Shown here piece after piece: positions 6,879-15,921 of a DNA stretch of 39,575 nucleotides. Every line of letters begins with the position of its first letter. Within the stretch, counting starts at the first letter, position 1. The DNA is from Gammaproteobacteria bacterium. GTDB taxonomy: Bacteria; Pseudomonadota; Gammaproteobacteria; Steroidobacterales; GCA-2729495. Both the position numbers and the translations under genes were made by a program. The stretch covers positions 1 to 39,575 of the forward strand of contig JADYZO010000021.1 of NCBI GenBank assembly GCA_020853135.1, written 5' to 3'. The notes under the pieces were generated by a model. It was not told the DNA's origin. It saw only the letters and a list, made by a program, of their open reading frames with translations, and made no database searches.

Positions 6879-7685
6879 ATGATCGAGTTCGCACAAGTCG
6901 ATCCGGTTGCCATCCGCCTCGGGCCACTGGCCGTGCGCTGGTACGGCATCATGTATCTGGTGGGATTCGCCGCCGCCTGGTACCTGGGGCGGCGCCGTGC
7001 GCGGCAGCCCTGGTCGGCGGTGCGCCCGGAACAGATCGATGACCTGATCTTCTACGGTGCCCTGGGCGTGATCCTCGGCGGGCGCATCGGCTACATGCTC
7101 TTCTACGGGCACGAGCAGCTGGTGGAAAACCCGCTCAACCTGTTGCGCATCTGGGAGGGCGGCATGTCCTTCCACGGCGGGCTGCTCGGTGTGCTCACGG
7201 CGATGTGGCTCTACGGCCGCTCGATCAACGCGGGATTCTTCGCCCTCACGGATTTCATCGCGCCGCTGGTGCCCATCGGCCTCGGCGCCGGGCGCCTCGG
7301 CAACTTCATCAACGGCGAACTCTGGGGCAGGCCGACCGACCTGCCCTGGGCGGTGATCGTGGACGGCGTGCCGCGCCATCCCTCGCAGCTCTACGAGGCG
7401 GGCCTCGAGGGGCTGGTGCTGTTCAGCGTGCTGTGGCTGTTCTCCAGCCGCCAGCGCCCGCCGATGGCCGTGTCCGGGCTGTTCCTGCTGGCCTATGGCC
7501 TGGCGCGCTTCAGCGTGGAATTCGTACGCCTGCCCGACATCCAGATCGGCTACCTCGCCTGGGGCTGGTTCACCATGGGCCAGCTGCTGACGCTGCCGAT
7601 GATCGCCGGCGGCCTGCTCCTCCTGGCGCTGGCCTATCGCCGCGCGCCACGGGCTCCTGCTGCCGGGAAGGCCGCAGGCCGCTAG
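6879..7685 (+). CDS. lgt: Prolipoprotein diacylglyceryl transferase Lgt
   Basis: A 268-residue inner-membrane enzyme with about seven transmembrane segments. It transfers diacylglycerol from phosphatidylglycerol to the lipobox cysteine of prolipoproteins, the first step of lipoprotein maturation. Family signatures are [11 protein letters not shown] near the N-terminus, the [10 protein letters not shown] loop with its essential His, and [16 protein letters not shown], the Lgt signature with catalytic Arg and Asn. The product would act on lipoproteins seen in this window, such as RlpA and the RND adaptor. The lgt-thyA order is the same as in E. coli. Confidence 0.97.
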   Translation: MIEFAQVDPVAIRLGPLAVRWYGIMYLVGFAAAWYLGRRRARQPWSAVRPEQIDDLIFYGALGVILGGRIGYMLFYGHEQLVENPLNLLRIWEGGMSFHGGLLGVLTAMWLYGRSINAGFFALTDFIAPLVPIGLGAGRLGNFINGELWGRPTDLPWAVIVDGVPRHPSQLYEAGLEGLVLFSVLWLFSSRQRPPMAVSGLFLLAYGLARFSVEFVRLPDIQIGYLAWGWFTMGQLLTLPMIAGGLLLLALAYRRAPRAPAAGKAAGR

Positions 7686-7719
7686 ACTGGCGCTCCCCGC
7701 GAGCCCGGACCGCCACGCC

Positions 7720-8514
7720 ATGCAGCAATACCTCGACCTCATGCGACACATCCGCGACCACGGCACCCGCAAGGCGGACCGCACGGGCACCGGTACGCTC
7801 AGCGTCTTCGGCCACCAGATGCGTTTCGACCTCGCTGCGGGGTTCCCGCTGGTCACCACCAAGAAGCTGCACCTGCGCTCGATCATCCACGAGCTGCTCT
7901 GGTTCCTGCGCGGGGACACCAATGTCGCCTACCTGCACGAGCACCAGGTCAGCATCTGGGACGAGTGGGCGGATGCGAACGGCGACCTCGGCCCGGTCTA
8001 CGGCGCGCAGTGGCGTTCCTGGCCCGCGCCCGACGGGCGCAGCATCGACCAGGTGCAGCAGGTGATCGACACGCTCAGGCGCGACCCGGACTCGCGTCGC
8101 ATGATCGTCAGCGCCTGGAACGTGGCCGACATCCCGCGCATGCGCCTCGCGCCCTGCCACCTGCTGTTCCAGTTCCATGTGGCCGATGGCAGGCTGTCCT
8201 GCCAGCTCTACCAGAGGAGCGCCGACGTCTTCCTCGGCGTGCCGTTCAACATCGCCTCCTATGCGCTGCTGACCCACATGGTGGCCCAGCAGGTGGACCT
8301 CGACGTCGGGGAGTTCATCTGGACCGGCGGCGACTGCCACCTCTACCTCAACCATCTCGACCAGGCTGCCGAGCAGCTGGCACGCGGGCCCCTCGCCCTG
8401 CCGCGGCTGTCACTGCGCCGCCGCCCGCCGTCGATCTCCGGCTACCAGTATGAAGACTTCCTGATCGAGGGCTACCAGAGCCACGCCGCCATCCGTGCGC
8501 CGGTGGCGGTATAG
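7720..8514 (+). CDS. thyA: Thymidylate synthase ThyA
   Basis: A 264-residue enzyme, identical in length to E. coli ThyA. It methylates dUMP to dTMP using 5,10-methylene-tetrahydrofolate. The catalytic cysteine is C146 in [10 protein letters not shown]. Also visible are the N-terminal [11 protein letters not shown] phosphate-binding segment with its arginine, the [21 protein letters not shown] signature, and [11 protein letters not shown] near the end. It follows lgt by 34 bases; a TAGACT at 7683 overlapping the lgt stop is a possible own promoter. It is convergent with the RND pump gene, with 17 bases between the stops and no obvious terminator. Confidence 0.98.
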   Translation: MQQYLDLMRHIRDHGTRKADRTGTGTLSVFGHQMRFDLAAGFPLVTTKKLHLRSIIHELLWFLRGDTNVAYLHEHQVSIWDEWADANGDLGPVYGAQWRSWPAPDGRSIDQVQQVIDTLRRDPDSRRMIVSAWNVADIPRMRLAPCHLLFQFHVADGRLSCQLYQRSADVFLGVPFNIASYALLTHMVAQQVDLDVGEFIWTGGDCHLYLNHLDQAAEQLARGPLALPRLSLRRRPPSISGYQYEDFLIEGYQSHAAIRAPVAV

Positions 8515-8531
8515 CACGACAGCAGGCCGGG

Positions 8532-11500
8532 CTAGGGTTCCATGCCGGGTTCGCCGGCGGAGAGGGGCGGGGGCGCCGGTGGCTGGCGCCGTGCCAGCCA
8601 GCCGCGGATCACGACGAAGAACACGGGCGTGAGGTACAGCCCGACGAGCGTGACGCCCAGCATGCCGCCGACCACCACGGTGCCCAGTGCCCGGCGCATC
8701 TCCGCTGCCGCGCCGCTGGCCAGCGCGAGTGGCAGCACGCCGAAGATGAAGGCGAGCGAGGTCATCAGGATCGGCCGCAGGCGGATTTCCGCAGCCTCCA
8801 CGGCCGCGGTCGCCGGGTCCATGCCCGCATCCTGCTTCTGGCGCGCGAACTCGACGATGAGGATCGCATTCTTGCTGGCGAGGCCGACGAGCACCACGAA
8901 GCCGATCTGCGCGAGGATGTTGACGTCCATGCCGCGCAGGAGCAGCGCGGTCACCGCAAACAGCAGGCACAGTGGCACGATCAGCACGATGGAAAACGGC
9001 AGCGACCAGCTCTCGTACTGGGCCGCAAGCACCAGGAAGACGAACAGCACGCTCAGCGGGAACATGAACAGCCCCGTGCCCGAGCTCCGCCGCTGCTGGA
9101 ACGCGAGCTCGGTCCAGTCGTAGCCGAAGCCCGGTGGCAGCACGCTGCGGGCGAGGTCCTCCATGGCGGTGAGGACATCGCCGCTGCTGCGCCCGGGCGG
9201 CGCACCCACCTGGAGTTCGGCCGTCGGGTAGCTGTTGTGGCGCACCACGCGGTCCGGACCGGCGCTGGCGCGCATCGTGATGACCGAGCCGAGCAGCACC
9301 ATGTCGCCGCTGCGGTTGCGGGCTTCCAGCCGCGCCACGTTCTCGGGCGTCAGCCGGAACGGCGCATCCGCCTGCGCGGTCACCCGGTAGTTGCGCCCGA
9401 GCAGGGTGAAGTCATTGACGTAGGCCGAGCCGAGATACACCTGCAATGTCTCGAAGATGTTCTCCACCGGGACGTCGAGCATCTCGGCGCGGGTGCGGTC
9501 GATGTCGATGAAGTACTCCGGCGAATTGTTGCTGAAGGTGGTGAAGCTGCGTGCGGCGCTGCCCGACTGTGCCGCGGCACCGGCCAGCTGCCAGGTGGCA
9601 GCCTCGAGGGCGGGCAGGCCCTGGCCGCCGCGGTCCTCGACCATCATCTTGAAGTCCGCGCCGGTGCCGATGCCGCGCACCGGCGGCGGCGCGATGACGA
9701 TGACCTGCGCATCCTGGAGCTGCGAAAACAGGCGGTTGAGCTGCCCGGCGATCGCCTGGGCCCCGAGGGTCGGGCCGCGCTCCGCGTAGGGCTTGAGCCC
9801 GATGAAGAGGGTGCCCGACTGGGTCTGGTTGGCACCGGTGGCCACCGAGAAGCCGGCGAAGGCCACCGTGTGGGCGATGCCCGGCGAGGCCAGCACCATC
9901 TTCGTCGCGCGCTGGACCACGTCCCTGGTACGCGCCAGCGCGGCACCCTTGGGCAGTTCGACGATGGCGATCAGGTAGCCCTGGTCCTGGGTGGGGATGA
10001 ACCCGGTCGGGGCGATGCGGAACAACCCGGCGGTGGCGAGCAGCAGCGCCGCGAACACACCGAGCGCCATGCGCGGGTGTGCCACGACGCTGCGCACCGA
10101 GCGGCCATAGCCGCGGCGCACGGCATCGAAGCCGGCGTTGAAGCCGCGAAACACCGGTGCGGCCAGCCGGGCGAGCCAGCGGTCCAGCCGGTCGGGCGGC
10201 GCAGCCGACGGACGCAGCAGGATGGCGCCCAGCGCCGGGCTCAGCGTCAGGGAGATCAGCGCGGAAATGACCGTGGCGCCGGCGATGGTCACGCCGAACT
10301 GGCGGAAGAACGCGCCGGTGATGCCGCCGAGGAAGGCGGTGGGTATGAACACCGCCACCAGCACCAGGGCGATCGACACCAGTGCCGTGCCGACCTCGGT
10401 CATGGTGTGGCGCGCGGCATCGCGTGCCGTGAGCCCGCGGTCGAGGTCGCGCTCGATGTTCTCCACCACGACGATGGCGTCATCGACCACGATGCCGATG
10501 GCCAGCACCATGGCGAACAGCGTGAGGTTGTTGAGCGAGAAGCCCACTGCGGCCATCACCCCGTAGATGCCGATCAGCGAGACCGGGATGGCGATGATGG
10601 CGATCAGTGCCGCGCGCCAGTTCTGCAGGAACAGCAGGATGACCAGCACGACCAGCATGGCGGCCTCGAGGAGGGTCTCGTAGACCGCGCGGACCGACTG
10701 TTCGATGAACTGCGAGGGGTTGTAGACGATCCGGTAGGCGAGGCCGGGCGGGAAGTCCTTCGACAGCTGCTCCATCGCATCCTTGATGGCCTGCGCGGTC
10801 TGCAGCGCGTTGCTGCCCGGGCGCTGGAACATGGCCATGGCCACGGCGGGGCGCCCGTCGAGGAAGCTCGAGGTGCGGTAGTCCACCGCGCCGAGTTCGA
10901 CGCGGGCGATGTCGCCGACGCGCGTCAGCCGCCCGTCCGGGGCGGACTTGACGATGACCGCCGCGAATTCGCCGGGCGTGACCAGCCGGCCCCGGCCGGT
11001 CAGGGTCACCTGGAAGGCATTGTCCGCGGCAATGGGCGGCTCGCCGAGCGCACCGCCGGCCAGCTGCGCGTTCTGGTTGCGCAGGGCGGTGACCACCTCC
11101 CCGGCGCTGATGCCGCGGGCCGCCATGCGCTCGGCGTCGAGCCAGATGCGCATGCTGTATTCCTGGGCGCCGAAGATGAAGATCTGGCCCACGCCGTTGA
11201 TGCGGGCCAGCACGTCGCGGATGCGCAGCAGCGCGTAGTTGGAAATGTAGAGCTGGTCGAGGCTGTCGTCGGGCGACAGCAGGTGCACCGCCAGCATCAG
11301 GTCCGGGGAGCTCTTCTGGGTGACGATGCCGAGCCGGCGGACATCCTCGGGCAGCTTGGACTCGGCGATGGCCACCCGGTTCTGCACCTGCACCTGGGCG
11401 ATGTCGAGGTTGGTGCCCAGTTCGAAGGTGATGGTGAGGGTCATGACGCCGTCGTTGGTGGACGAGGAGGTCATGTAGAGCATGTGCTCCACGCCGTTGA

Positions 11501-11711
11501 TCTCCTGCTCGAGCGGCGCGGCGACGGTCTCGGCGATCACCTGGGGGCTGGCACCCGGGTAGGCGGCACGCACGATCACCGTGGGCGGGGCGATCTCCGG
11601 GTACTGCGCCACCGGCAGCCCGAGGTAGGAGAGCGCGCCCACCAGCGTGATGAGGATGGCGATGACCCCCGCGAAGCGCGGCCGGTCGATGAAAAAGTGG
11701 CTGAACTTCAT
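8532..11711 (-). CDS. RND (HAE1) multidrug efflux permease, MexF/OqxB-like
   Basis: A 1059-residue inner-membrane proton/drug antiporter of the AcrB fold, full length for HAE1 pumps. The N-terminus MKFSHFFIDRPRFAGVIAIL and the LYMTSSSTNDGVMTLTITF segment are close in pattern to MexF. TM4 carries the proton-relay pair D410-D411 in AIGIVVDDAIVVVENIE. The C-terminal repeat carries GLASKNAILIVEFA with the relay lysine. Its ATG overlaps the adaptor stop by 4 bp, so the two are translationally coupled. No TolC/OprM-type outer-membrane factor follows; the pump must use one encoded elsewhere. Substrates cannot be deduced. Confidence 0.97.
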   Translation of the reverse strand: MKFSHFFIDRPRFAGVIAILITLVGALSYLGLPVAQYPEIAPPTVIVRAAYPGASPQVIAETVAAPLEQEINGVEHMLYMTSSSTNDGVMTLTITFELGTNLDIAQVQVQNRVAIAESKLPEDVRRLGIVTQKSSPDLMLAVHLLSPDDSLDQLYISNYALLRIRDVLARINGVGQIFIFGAQEYSMRIWLDAERMAARGISAGEVVTALRNQNAQLAGGALGEPPIAADNAFQVTLTGRGRLVTPGEFAAVIVKSAPDGRLTRVGDIARVELGAVDYRTSSFLDGRPAVAMAMFQRPGSNALQTAQAIKDAMEQLSKDFPPGLAYRIVYNPSQFIEQSVRAVYETLLEAAMLVVLVILLFLQNWRAALIAIIAIPVSLIGIYGVMAAVGFSLNNLTLFAMVLAIGIVVDDAIVVVENIERDLDRGLTARDAARHTMTEVGTALVSIALVLVAVFIPTAFLGGITGAFFRQFGVTIAGATVISALISLTLSPALGAILLRPSAAPPDRLDRWLARLAAPVFRGFNAGFDAVRRGYGRSVRSVVAHPRMALGVFAALLLATAGLFRIAPTGFIPTQDQGYLIAIVELPKGAALARTRDVVQRATKMVLASPGIAHTVAFAGFSVATGANQTQSGTLFIGLKPYAERGPTLGAQAIAGQLNRLFSQLQDAQVIVIAPPPVRGIGTGADFKMMVEDRGGQGLPALEAATWQLAGAAAQSGSAARSFTTFSNNSPEYFIDIDRTRAEMLDVPVENIFETLQVYLGSAYVNDFTLLGRNYRVTAQADAPFRLTPENVARLEARNRSGDMVLLGSVITMRASAGPDRVVRHNSYPTAELQVGAPPGRSSGDVLTAMEDLARSVLPPGFGYDWTELAFQQRRSSGTGLFMFPLSVLFVFLVLAAQYESWSLPFSIVLIVPLCLLFAVTALLLRGMDVNILAQIGFVVLVGLASKNAILIVEFARQKQDAGMDPATAAVEAAEIRLRPILMTSLAFIFGVLPLALASGAAAEMRRALGTVVVGGMLGVTLVGLYLTPVFFVVIRGWLARRQPPAPPPLSAGEPGMEP

Positions 11712-12865
11712 TCCTCGATGGCGCCGTCGACCGGTTCGACGGTCACCCCGGGGCGTGCCCGCTGCAGGCCGTTGATGACGACCCGGTCACCGGCCTCCAA
11801 GCCCTCGCGGACCACGCGCAGGCGGCCCTCCTGCCGGCCGAGCGTGACGAGCCGCGGCTGGATGACGTTGTCCGCGCCGACGACATACACGATGCGCCGG
11901 GACTGGTCGATGCCCACCGCCGCATCGGGGACCAGCAGCGCCTGGTATGGCGCCGGGCCGAGGATCTGCACGCGGGCGAACATCCCGGGCGTGAGCACGC
12001 CATCGGGGTTGGGGAACACGGCGCGGCCGAGCACGGTGCCGGTGGCCGGGTCCACCTGGTTGTCGACGAAGTCCACGCGGCCATCGTGGGGGAAGCCGGT
12101 CTCGTCCGCCAGCGCGAGGCGCGCGGCATTGGCCTGGTTGTGCGAGCTCGGCCGCGAGCCGGCCTCGGCGAGGCGCTGGTAGCGGAGGTAGGCACGCTCG
12201 TCGGCGTTGATGTAGACGTGCATGGGGTCGATCGACACCACGGTGGTGAGCAGCGTGGCGTCCTTGCCGCCCCCGGCGACGTAGTTGCCGGCGGTCACCA
12301 GGCGCCGGCCCACGCGCCCGGCGATGGGTGCGCGGATCTCGCAGAAGCCGAGGTCGAGCTCCGCGGCGCGCACGGCGGCTCCGGCTGCGGCCAGTGCCGC
12401 GGCGGCCGCCTTGCGCTCCTCGCTGGCGGCATCGGCGTCGCGTTGCGCGATCATCCTCGCGGCCAGCAGCTGCACGGCGCGCGTGGCGTTGAGGTCGGCG
12501 AGCTCCGCACGCGCCCGGGCGCCGGCCAGGGCGGCGCGCGCGGCCTCGAGCGTGGCCTGGTAGGGACGCCGGTCGATGACGAAGAGCAGGTCGCCCTTGC
12601 GTACCAGGGCGCCTTCGTCGAAGGAGGCCTGGGCGAGGTAGCCGCTGACGCGGGCGCGCAGGTCCACGGACTCGGGTGCCGCCAGCCGCCCGGTGTATTC
12701 ATCCCAGTCGGTGACCTGCCGGGAGATCGGCTGGGCGACGGTCACCTGCGGGGGCTTCAGCTGCGGGGCCGGGGCACCGCCCTGGCAGCCGGCGATGACC
12801 AGCGCCACGATGCCAGCAGGCCCCACCAGCCCAAGCCTGCCGGGGCGCCTGTTGAGATCGTCCAT
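11708..12865 (-). CDS. RND efflux periplasmic adaptor (MexE-like lipoprotein)
   Basis: A 385-residue membrane fusion protein. The signal peptide ends in a lipobox (VIAGC, C27), so the protein should be lipid-anchored in the inner membrane. It then shows the usual order: VTDWDEYTGRLAAPESVDLRA, a lipoyl half (VSGYLAQASFDEGALVRKGD), an Ala-rich coiled-coil hairpin around residues 95-160, the second lipoyl half with IRAPIAGRVGRR, and beta-barrel and proximal domains. It bridges the permease to an outer-membrane channel. The ATG at 12865 is chosen; a GTG at 12874 adds three residues. No regulator gene adjoins it. Confidence 0.95.
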   Translation of the reverse strand: MDDLNRRPGRLGLVGPAGIVALVIAGCQGGAPAPQLKPPQVTVAQPISRQVTDWDEYTGRLAAPESVDLRARVSGYLAQASFDEGALVRKGDLLFVIDRRPYQATLEAARAALAGARARAELADLNATRAVQLLAARMIAQRDADAASEERKAAAAALAAAGAAVRAAELDLGFCEIRAPIAGRVGRRLVTAGNYVAGGGKDATLLTTVVSIDPMHVYINADERAYLRYQRLAEAGSRPSSHNQANAARLALADETGFPHDGRVDFVDNQVDPATGTVLGRAVFPNPDGVLTPGMFARVQILGPAPYQALLVPDAAVGIDQSRRIVYVVGADNVIQPRLVTLGRQEGRLRVVREGLEAGDRVVINGLQRARPGVTVEPVDGAIEE

Positions 12866-12937
12866 GTGCCTCACCCGCCGCGGTCTTCGGGCCAGAAGGA
12901 TACACGCCCCCCCGGCAGGGGTGCTGACTTTTGCGTT

Positions 12938-13765
12938 TCAGCCGGCGGGCCGGCCGGCCGTGCAGGCGACGGCGGTGACCCGCGCCGGGCCATCGAGGCG
13001 CACGGCGGTGAGGCTGCGGCCCCAGACGCAGCCGGTGTCGATGCCCAGCAGGTTGGCGCGTTGCAGGAAGCCGAGCGATGACCAGTGGCCAAAGACGATG
13101 CGCACCGCCGCGGCGGCACGCCCCGGCACCTCGAACCACGGGACGAGGCCGGCCGCCTGGGTGCCCGGCGGCCCGTTGCTGGCGAACTCCAGCGCCCCGT
13201 CGGGGCTGCAGTAGCGGATGCGGGTCAGGCAATTGACGATGAAGCGCAGGCGTGGCGTGCCCGTGAGGCCGGCCGACCAGCGTGCCGGTTCGTCACCGTA
13301 CATGCTGGCGAGGAAGGCGGCGCAGTCCTCACCGCGCAGCGCCTGCTCGACCTCGCGGGCGAGTTTCACGGTCTGCAGCGGGTCCCATGCCGGCGCCACG
13401 CCCGCGTGGACCATCAGGGTGTTGAGGTCCGGCCGGTAGTGGGCCATCGGCCGGGTGCGCAGCCAGTCGAGCAGCTCGCCGGCGTCGGGTGCGTCGAGCA
13501 CCGCACGCAGGTGACGATCCTTGACGCGGCCGTGGCCCGCCAGGGCGAAGGCGAGCAGGTGCAGGTCATGATTGCCGAGGACCACCACCGCCGCACGGCC
13601 CAGCGATTTCACCAGCCGCAGCACCTCGGGCGAGCGCGGGCCGCGGTTGACCAGGTCGCCGACGAACCAGAGCTCATCAGCGGCCGGATCGACGTGCAGG
13701 GCGTCGAGCAGGCGCGCGAGCTCATCGTGGCAACCCTGGACGTCGCCGATGGCGTGGATGGCCAC
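12938..13765 (-). CDS. apaH: Symmetrical bis(5'-nucleosyl)-tetraphosphatase ApaH
   Basis: A 275-residue metallophosphoesterase that splits Ap4A into two ADP. The metal-site motifs are in order: GDVQGC near residues 7-12, GDLVNRGPRS near 36-45, GNHD near 64-67, and VHAGV and FGHW further on. The length matches E. coli ApaH (280). The start is a GTG at 13765, 15 bases after the apaG stop, preserving the apaG-apaH pair. It is the last gene of the lptD-to-apaH cluster; 72 bases separate it from the RND adaptor on the same strand. ApaH affects alarmone and RNA-cap (Np4) levels under stress in other proteobacteria. Confidence 0.97.
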   Translation of the reverse strand: MAIHAIGDVQGCHDELARLLDALHVDPAADELWFVGDLVNRGPRSPEVLRLVKSLGRAAVVVLGNHDLHLLAFALAGHGRVKDRHLRAVLDAPDAGELLDWLRTRPMAHYRPDLNTLMVHAGVAPAWDPLQTVKLAREVEQALRGEDCAAFLASMYGDEPARWSAGLTGTPRLRFIVNCLTRIRYCSPDGALEFASNGPPGTQAAGLVPWFEVPGRAAAAVRIVFGHWSSLGFLQRANLLGIDTGCVWGRSLTAVRLDGPARVTAVACTAGRPAG

Positions 13766-13780
13766 CTGCCCGCTGCTCCC

Positions 13781-14167
13781 TCAGTGGAGGATGCCGGGAA
13801 CCGCGAGGCGGAACGCGGGGATCGGCGCGGGGAAGCGCACGCCGTCCCCGGTGATCATGCCGTAGCGGCCCTGCATCACGCCGACCGGCGTCTCGATGAC
13901 CGCCCCGCTGGAGTAGCGGTGGGCCTCGCCTGGCGCGATGCAGGGTTGTTCACCGACCACGCCGTCGCCGGCCACCTCGCGCACCTTGCCGTTGGCATCG
14001 GTGATGACCCAGTGGCGCGTGAGCAGGGTCGCCGGCACGGCACCGCGGTTGCGGATGGTGATGGTGTAGGCAAAGGCGTAGCGCGGCGCGACCGGATCGG
14101 ACTGCTCCGGCAGGTAGGCGGTCTCGACGTCGATCTCGATGACGATGCGGCGTGCGGGCCTGTTCAT
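13781..14167 (-). CDS. apaG: ApaG domain protein
   Basis: A 128-residue protein with a fibronectin-III-like ApaG fold, normal length. Typical stretches are [41 protein letters not shown] and [12 protein letters not shown]. The second carries the glycine-rich turn once proposed to bind nucleotide. The molecular role is unsettled; mutants in enterics were tied to Co2+ resistance and Mg2+ efflux. It sits directly before apaH, as usual, but is separated from rsmA by an extra amidotransferase gene. Confidence 0.96.
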   Translation of the reverse strand: MNRPARRIVIEIDVETAYLPEQSDPVAPRYAFAYTITIRNRGAVPATLLTRHWVITDANGKVREVAGDGVVGEQPCIAPGEAHRYSSGAVIETPVGVMQGRYGMITGDGVRFPAPIPAFRLAVPGILH

Positions 14168-14208
14168 GCGGCCATTCTAGCGCCGGCAGCGGTTGCCGCC
14201 AGCGCCGC

Positions 14209-15063
14209 TCAGACAGCCAGGGGCTCGGTGCTCATGGACAGGTTGGGTTCGATGCGCACCAGGTGGTTGACCGGGACTGCTTCCCACCCGGAATCCCCGC
14301 TCAGCGGCTCGGAGCTGACCATCACGGCGCTGCCGTTCTGTTCCCCGGGATCGAGCATGCGGCAGACGCCACCCTCGCAGATGTAGCGGCGGCCCCGGTT
14401 GGTGTAGAGGCTGTCGGCATTCGCAGGGTCATCGGTGGTGAACCGGCAGGCCACCGCCGTGGCGCCATCGGTGAGCACGGCATTGAGGTAGATGTGCTCG
14501 CCGGGCGCATGGTGGCGACACAGCGCGTGGATCCGCGCCAGGGCCCTGCGGAAGGCCGCCGCGAGGGCGCGTGAGCCGCTGTCCCCGCCGCGCTGCACCT
14601 CATCATGGAGCAGGGCGAAGAAGTGCTCCGAGTCGGTCGTGCCGCGGATGCCCTCGAAGGCGCTGTCGCTCAGCGCCGCCAGCAGCGGGCGCCGGATGGC
14701 GCCAAAGCCGCCGATGTCGCCGTTGTGCATGAAGGCGAGGCGTGCGCGGCGGAAGGGGTGGCAGTTGGGCTCGCCCACCTGCAGCCCCTGGGTGGCGGCA
14801 CGGACGTGGGCGAGCACGCAGTGGCTGGTGGTGACGCGGGCGAGTTCACGCAGGTTCTGGTTGCTCCAGGCGGGCGTCACCGAGCGGAACAGGGCCGGCT
14901 CTTCGTGCCCCTCGGTGTACCAGGCCACGCCGAAGCCGTCGCCGTTCAGCGGTTCGTCACGCTCGCGGGCGTGGGAACTCTGGTGGATCAGCGAGTGTTC
15001 GGGTTCGGTGAGGAGCGCCGAGAGCGCGAGCGGCTTGCCCTTGTAGAACGTGAAGCGGCACAT
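14209..15063 (-). CDS. Class II glutamine amidotransferase (YafJ/EgtC-like)
   Basis: A 284-residue Ntn-hydrolase. After removal of Met1 the N-terminal residue is C2 (MCRFTFYKG), the expected nucleophile. Other features of the stand-alone glutaminase fold are NGDGFGVAWY near residue 41, VLAHVRAATQG near 83, NCHPF near 98, FMHNGDIGGF near 110, and TDSEHFF near 142. There is no synthase domain, so it acts alone or with an unknown partner; EgtC-type amidohydrolases act on gamma-glutamyl intermediates. It interrupts the otherwise standard rsmA-apaG junction and runs in the same direction, so it is probably cotranscribed. The substrate is unknown. Confidence 0.9.
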   Translation of the reverse strand: MCRFTFYKGKPLALSALLTEPEHSLIHQSSHARERDEPLNGDGFGVAWYTEGHEEPALFRSVTPAWSNQNLRELARVTTSHCVLAHVRAATQGLQVGEPNCHPFRRARLAFMHNGDIGGFGAIRRPLLAALSDSAFEGIRGTTDSEHFFALLHDEVQRGGDSGSRALAAAFRRALARIHALCRHHAPGEHIYLNAVLTDGATAVACRFTTDDPANADSLYTNRGRRYICEGGVCRMLDPGEQNGSAVMVSSEPLSGDSGWEAVPVNHLVRIEPNLSMSTEPLAV

Positions 15064-15126
15064 GCCTGCCGTATCGGCACGCCGGTGGCCCGGCTGTGGC
15101 GGGAAGCGCCGGGATCGTGAAGCGGG

Positions 15127-15921
15127 TCACGCACCGGGCAGGCCCGCCGCGGCGTGCCGGTTGGCGAGGGCGATCCAGGCGGGCGGGGCGACGTCGCCCG
15201 GGCGCTGGCCGGGGTCCACGCCGCAGGCGGCGATGTCGGCCTCGCCGAGCAGCCCCCTGAGCGCATTGGCCAGCCGCTTGCGGCGCATGGAGAAGGCGCG
15301 GGCCACCAGGCGATCGAAGGCGGCGGGATCGCCGATGCGCGCGGCCAGGGTGGCATCGGGCACCAGGCGCGCCACCGCGGAGTCCACCTGCGGCGGCGGG
15401 GTGAAGGCACCGGGGCGCACGATGAACAGCTTCTCCACCCGGCAGCGTGCAGCCAGTGCCACTGTCAGCCGCCCGTACGCGGCCGTGCCGGGGGATGCGG
15501 TCATGCGCTCGACCACTTCGCGCTGCAACATCACGTGCAGGTCGCGGAACACCTCCTGCTGGCCGAGCAGGTGGAAGAGCAGGGGCGTGGAGATGTTGTA
15601 GGGCAGGTTGGCCGCCAGGCGCAGCCCCTGCGGGGGCGCGCCCAGTTGCCGGAAGTCGAACTTCAGCGCATCGGCGCAGTGCACGCGCAGGCCCGGCCGG
15701 GCGAGGTCGCGCGCGAGCGCCGCCGCGAGGCCGCGGTCGACCTCCACGACGTCGAGTTCCACGGGGACGTCGAGCAGCGGCAGGGTCAGCGCGCCACGGC
15801 CCGGGCCGATCTCGACGAAGCGCTCACCGGGTTGCGGTGCCACCGCGGCGAGGATGCGGCCGATGACGCCGCGGTCGTGGAGGAAGTGCTGCCCGAGGGA
15901 CTTGCGTGGCCGGTGGTTCAC
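15127..15921 (-). CDS. rsmA: 16S rRNA (adenine(1518)-N6/adenine(1519)-N6) dimethyltransferase RsmA/KsgA
   Basis: A 264-residue SAM-dependent enzyme that dimethylates two adenosines in the 3' hairpin of 16S rRNA. It starts RKSLGQHFLHD, the family hallmark. SAM motif I is VEIGPGRGALT (about residues 36-46), and the catalytic motif IV is NLPYNIS (about 104-110). The C-terminal helical domain carries FSMRRKRLANALRG. The start codon is GTG at 15921, embedded in GTGA with the pdxA stop, so translation is coupled. Confidence 0.98.
   Translation of the reverse strand: MNHRPRKSLGQHFLHDRGVIGRILAAVAPQPGERFVEIGPGRGALTLPLLDVPVELDVVEVDRGLAAALARDLARPGLRVHCADALKFDFRQLGAPPQGLRLAANLPYNISTPLLFHLLGQQEVFRDLHVMLQREVVERMTASPGTAAYGRLTVALAARCRVEKLFIVRPGAFTPPPQVDSAVARLVPDATLAARIGDPAAFDRLVARAFSMRRKRLANALRGLLGEADIAACGVDPGQRPGDVAPPAWIALANRHAAAGLPGA

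Noticed and set aside
8515-8531. Terminator between thyA and the RND pump gene
   Set aside because: Only 17 bp, with no stem-loop and T-run on either strand.
9237-12182. 981-codon open frame on the plus strand antisense to the RND genes
   Set aside because: High-GC codon bias leaves antisense frames open. The translation is rich in Gly, Arg, His, Glu and Asp with no domain, no signal and no RBS, while the minus strand encodes clear RND proteins.
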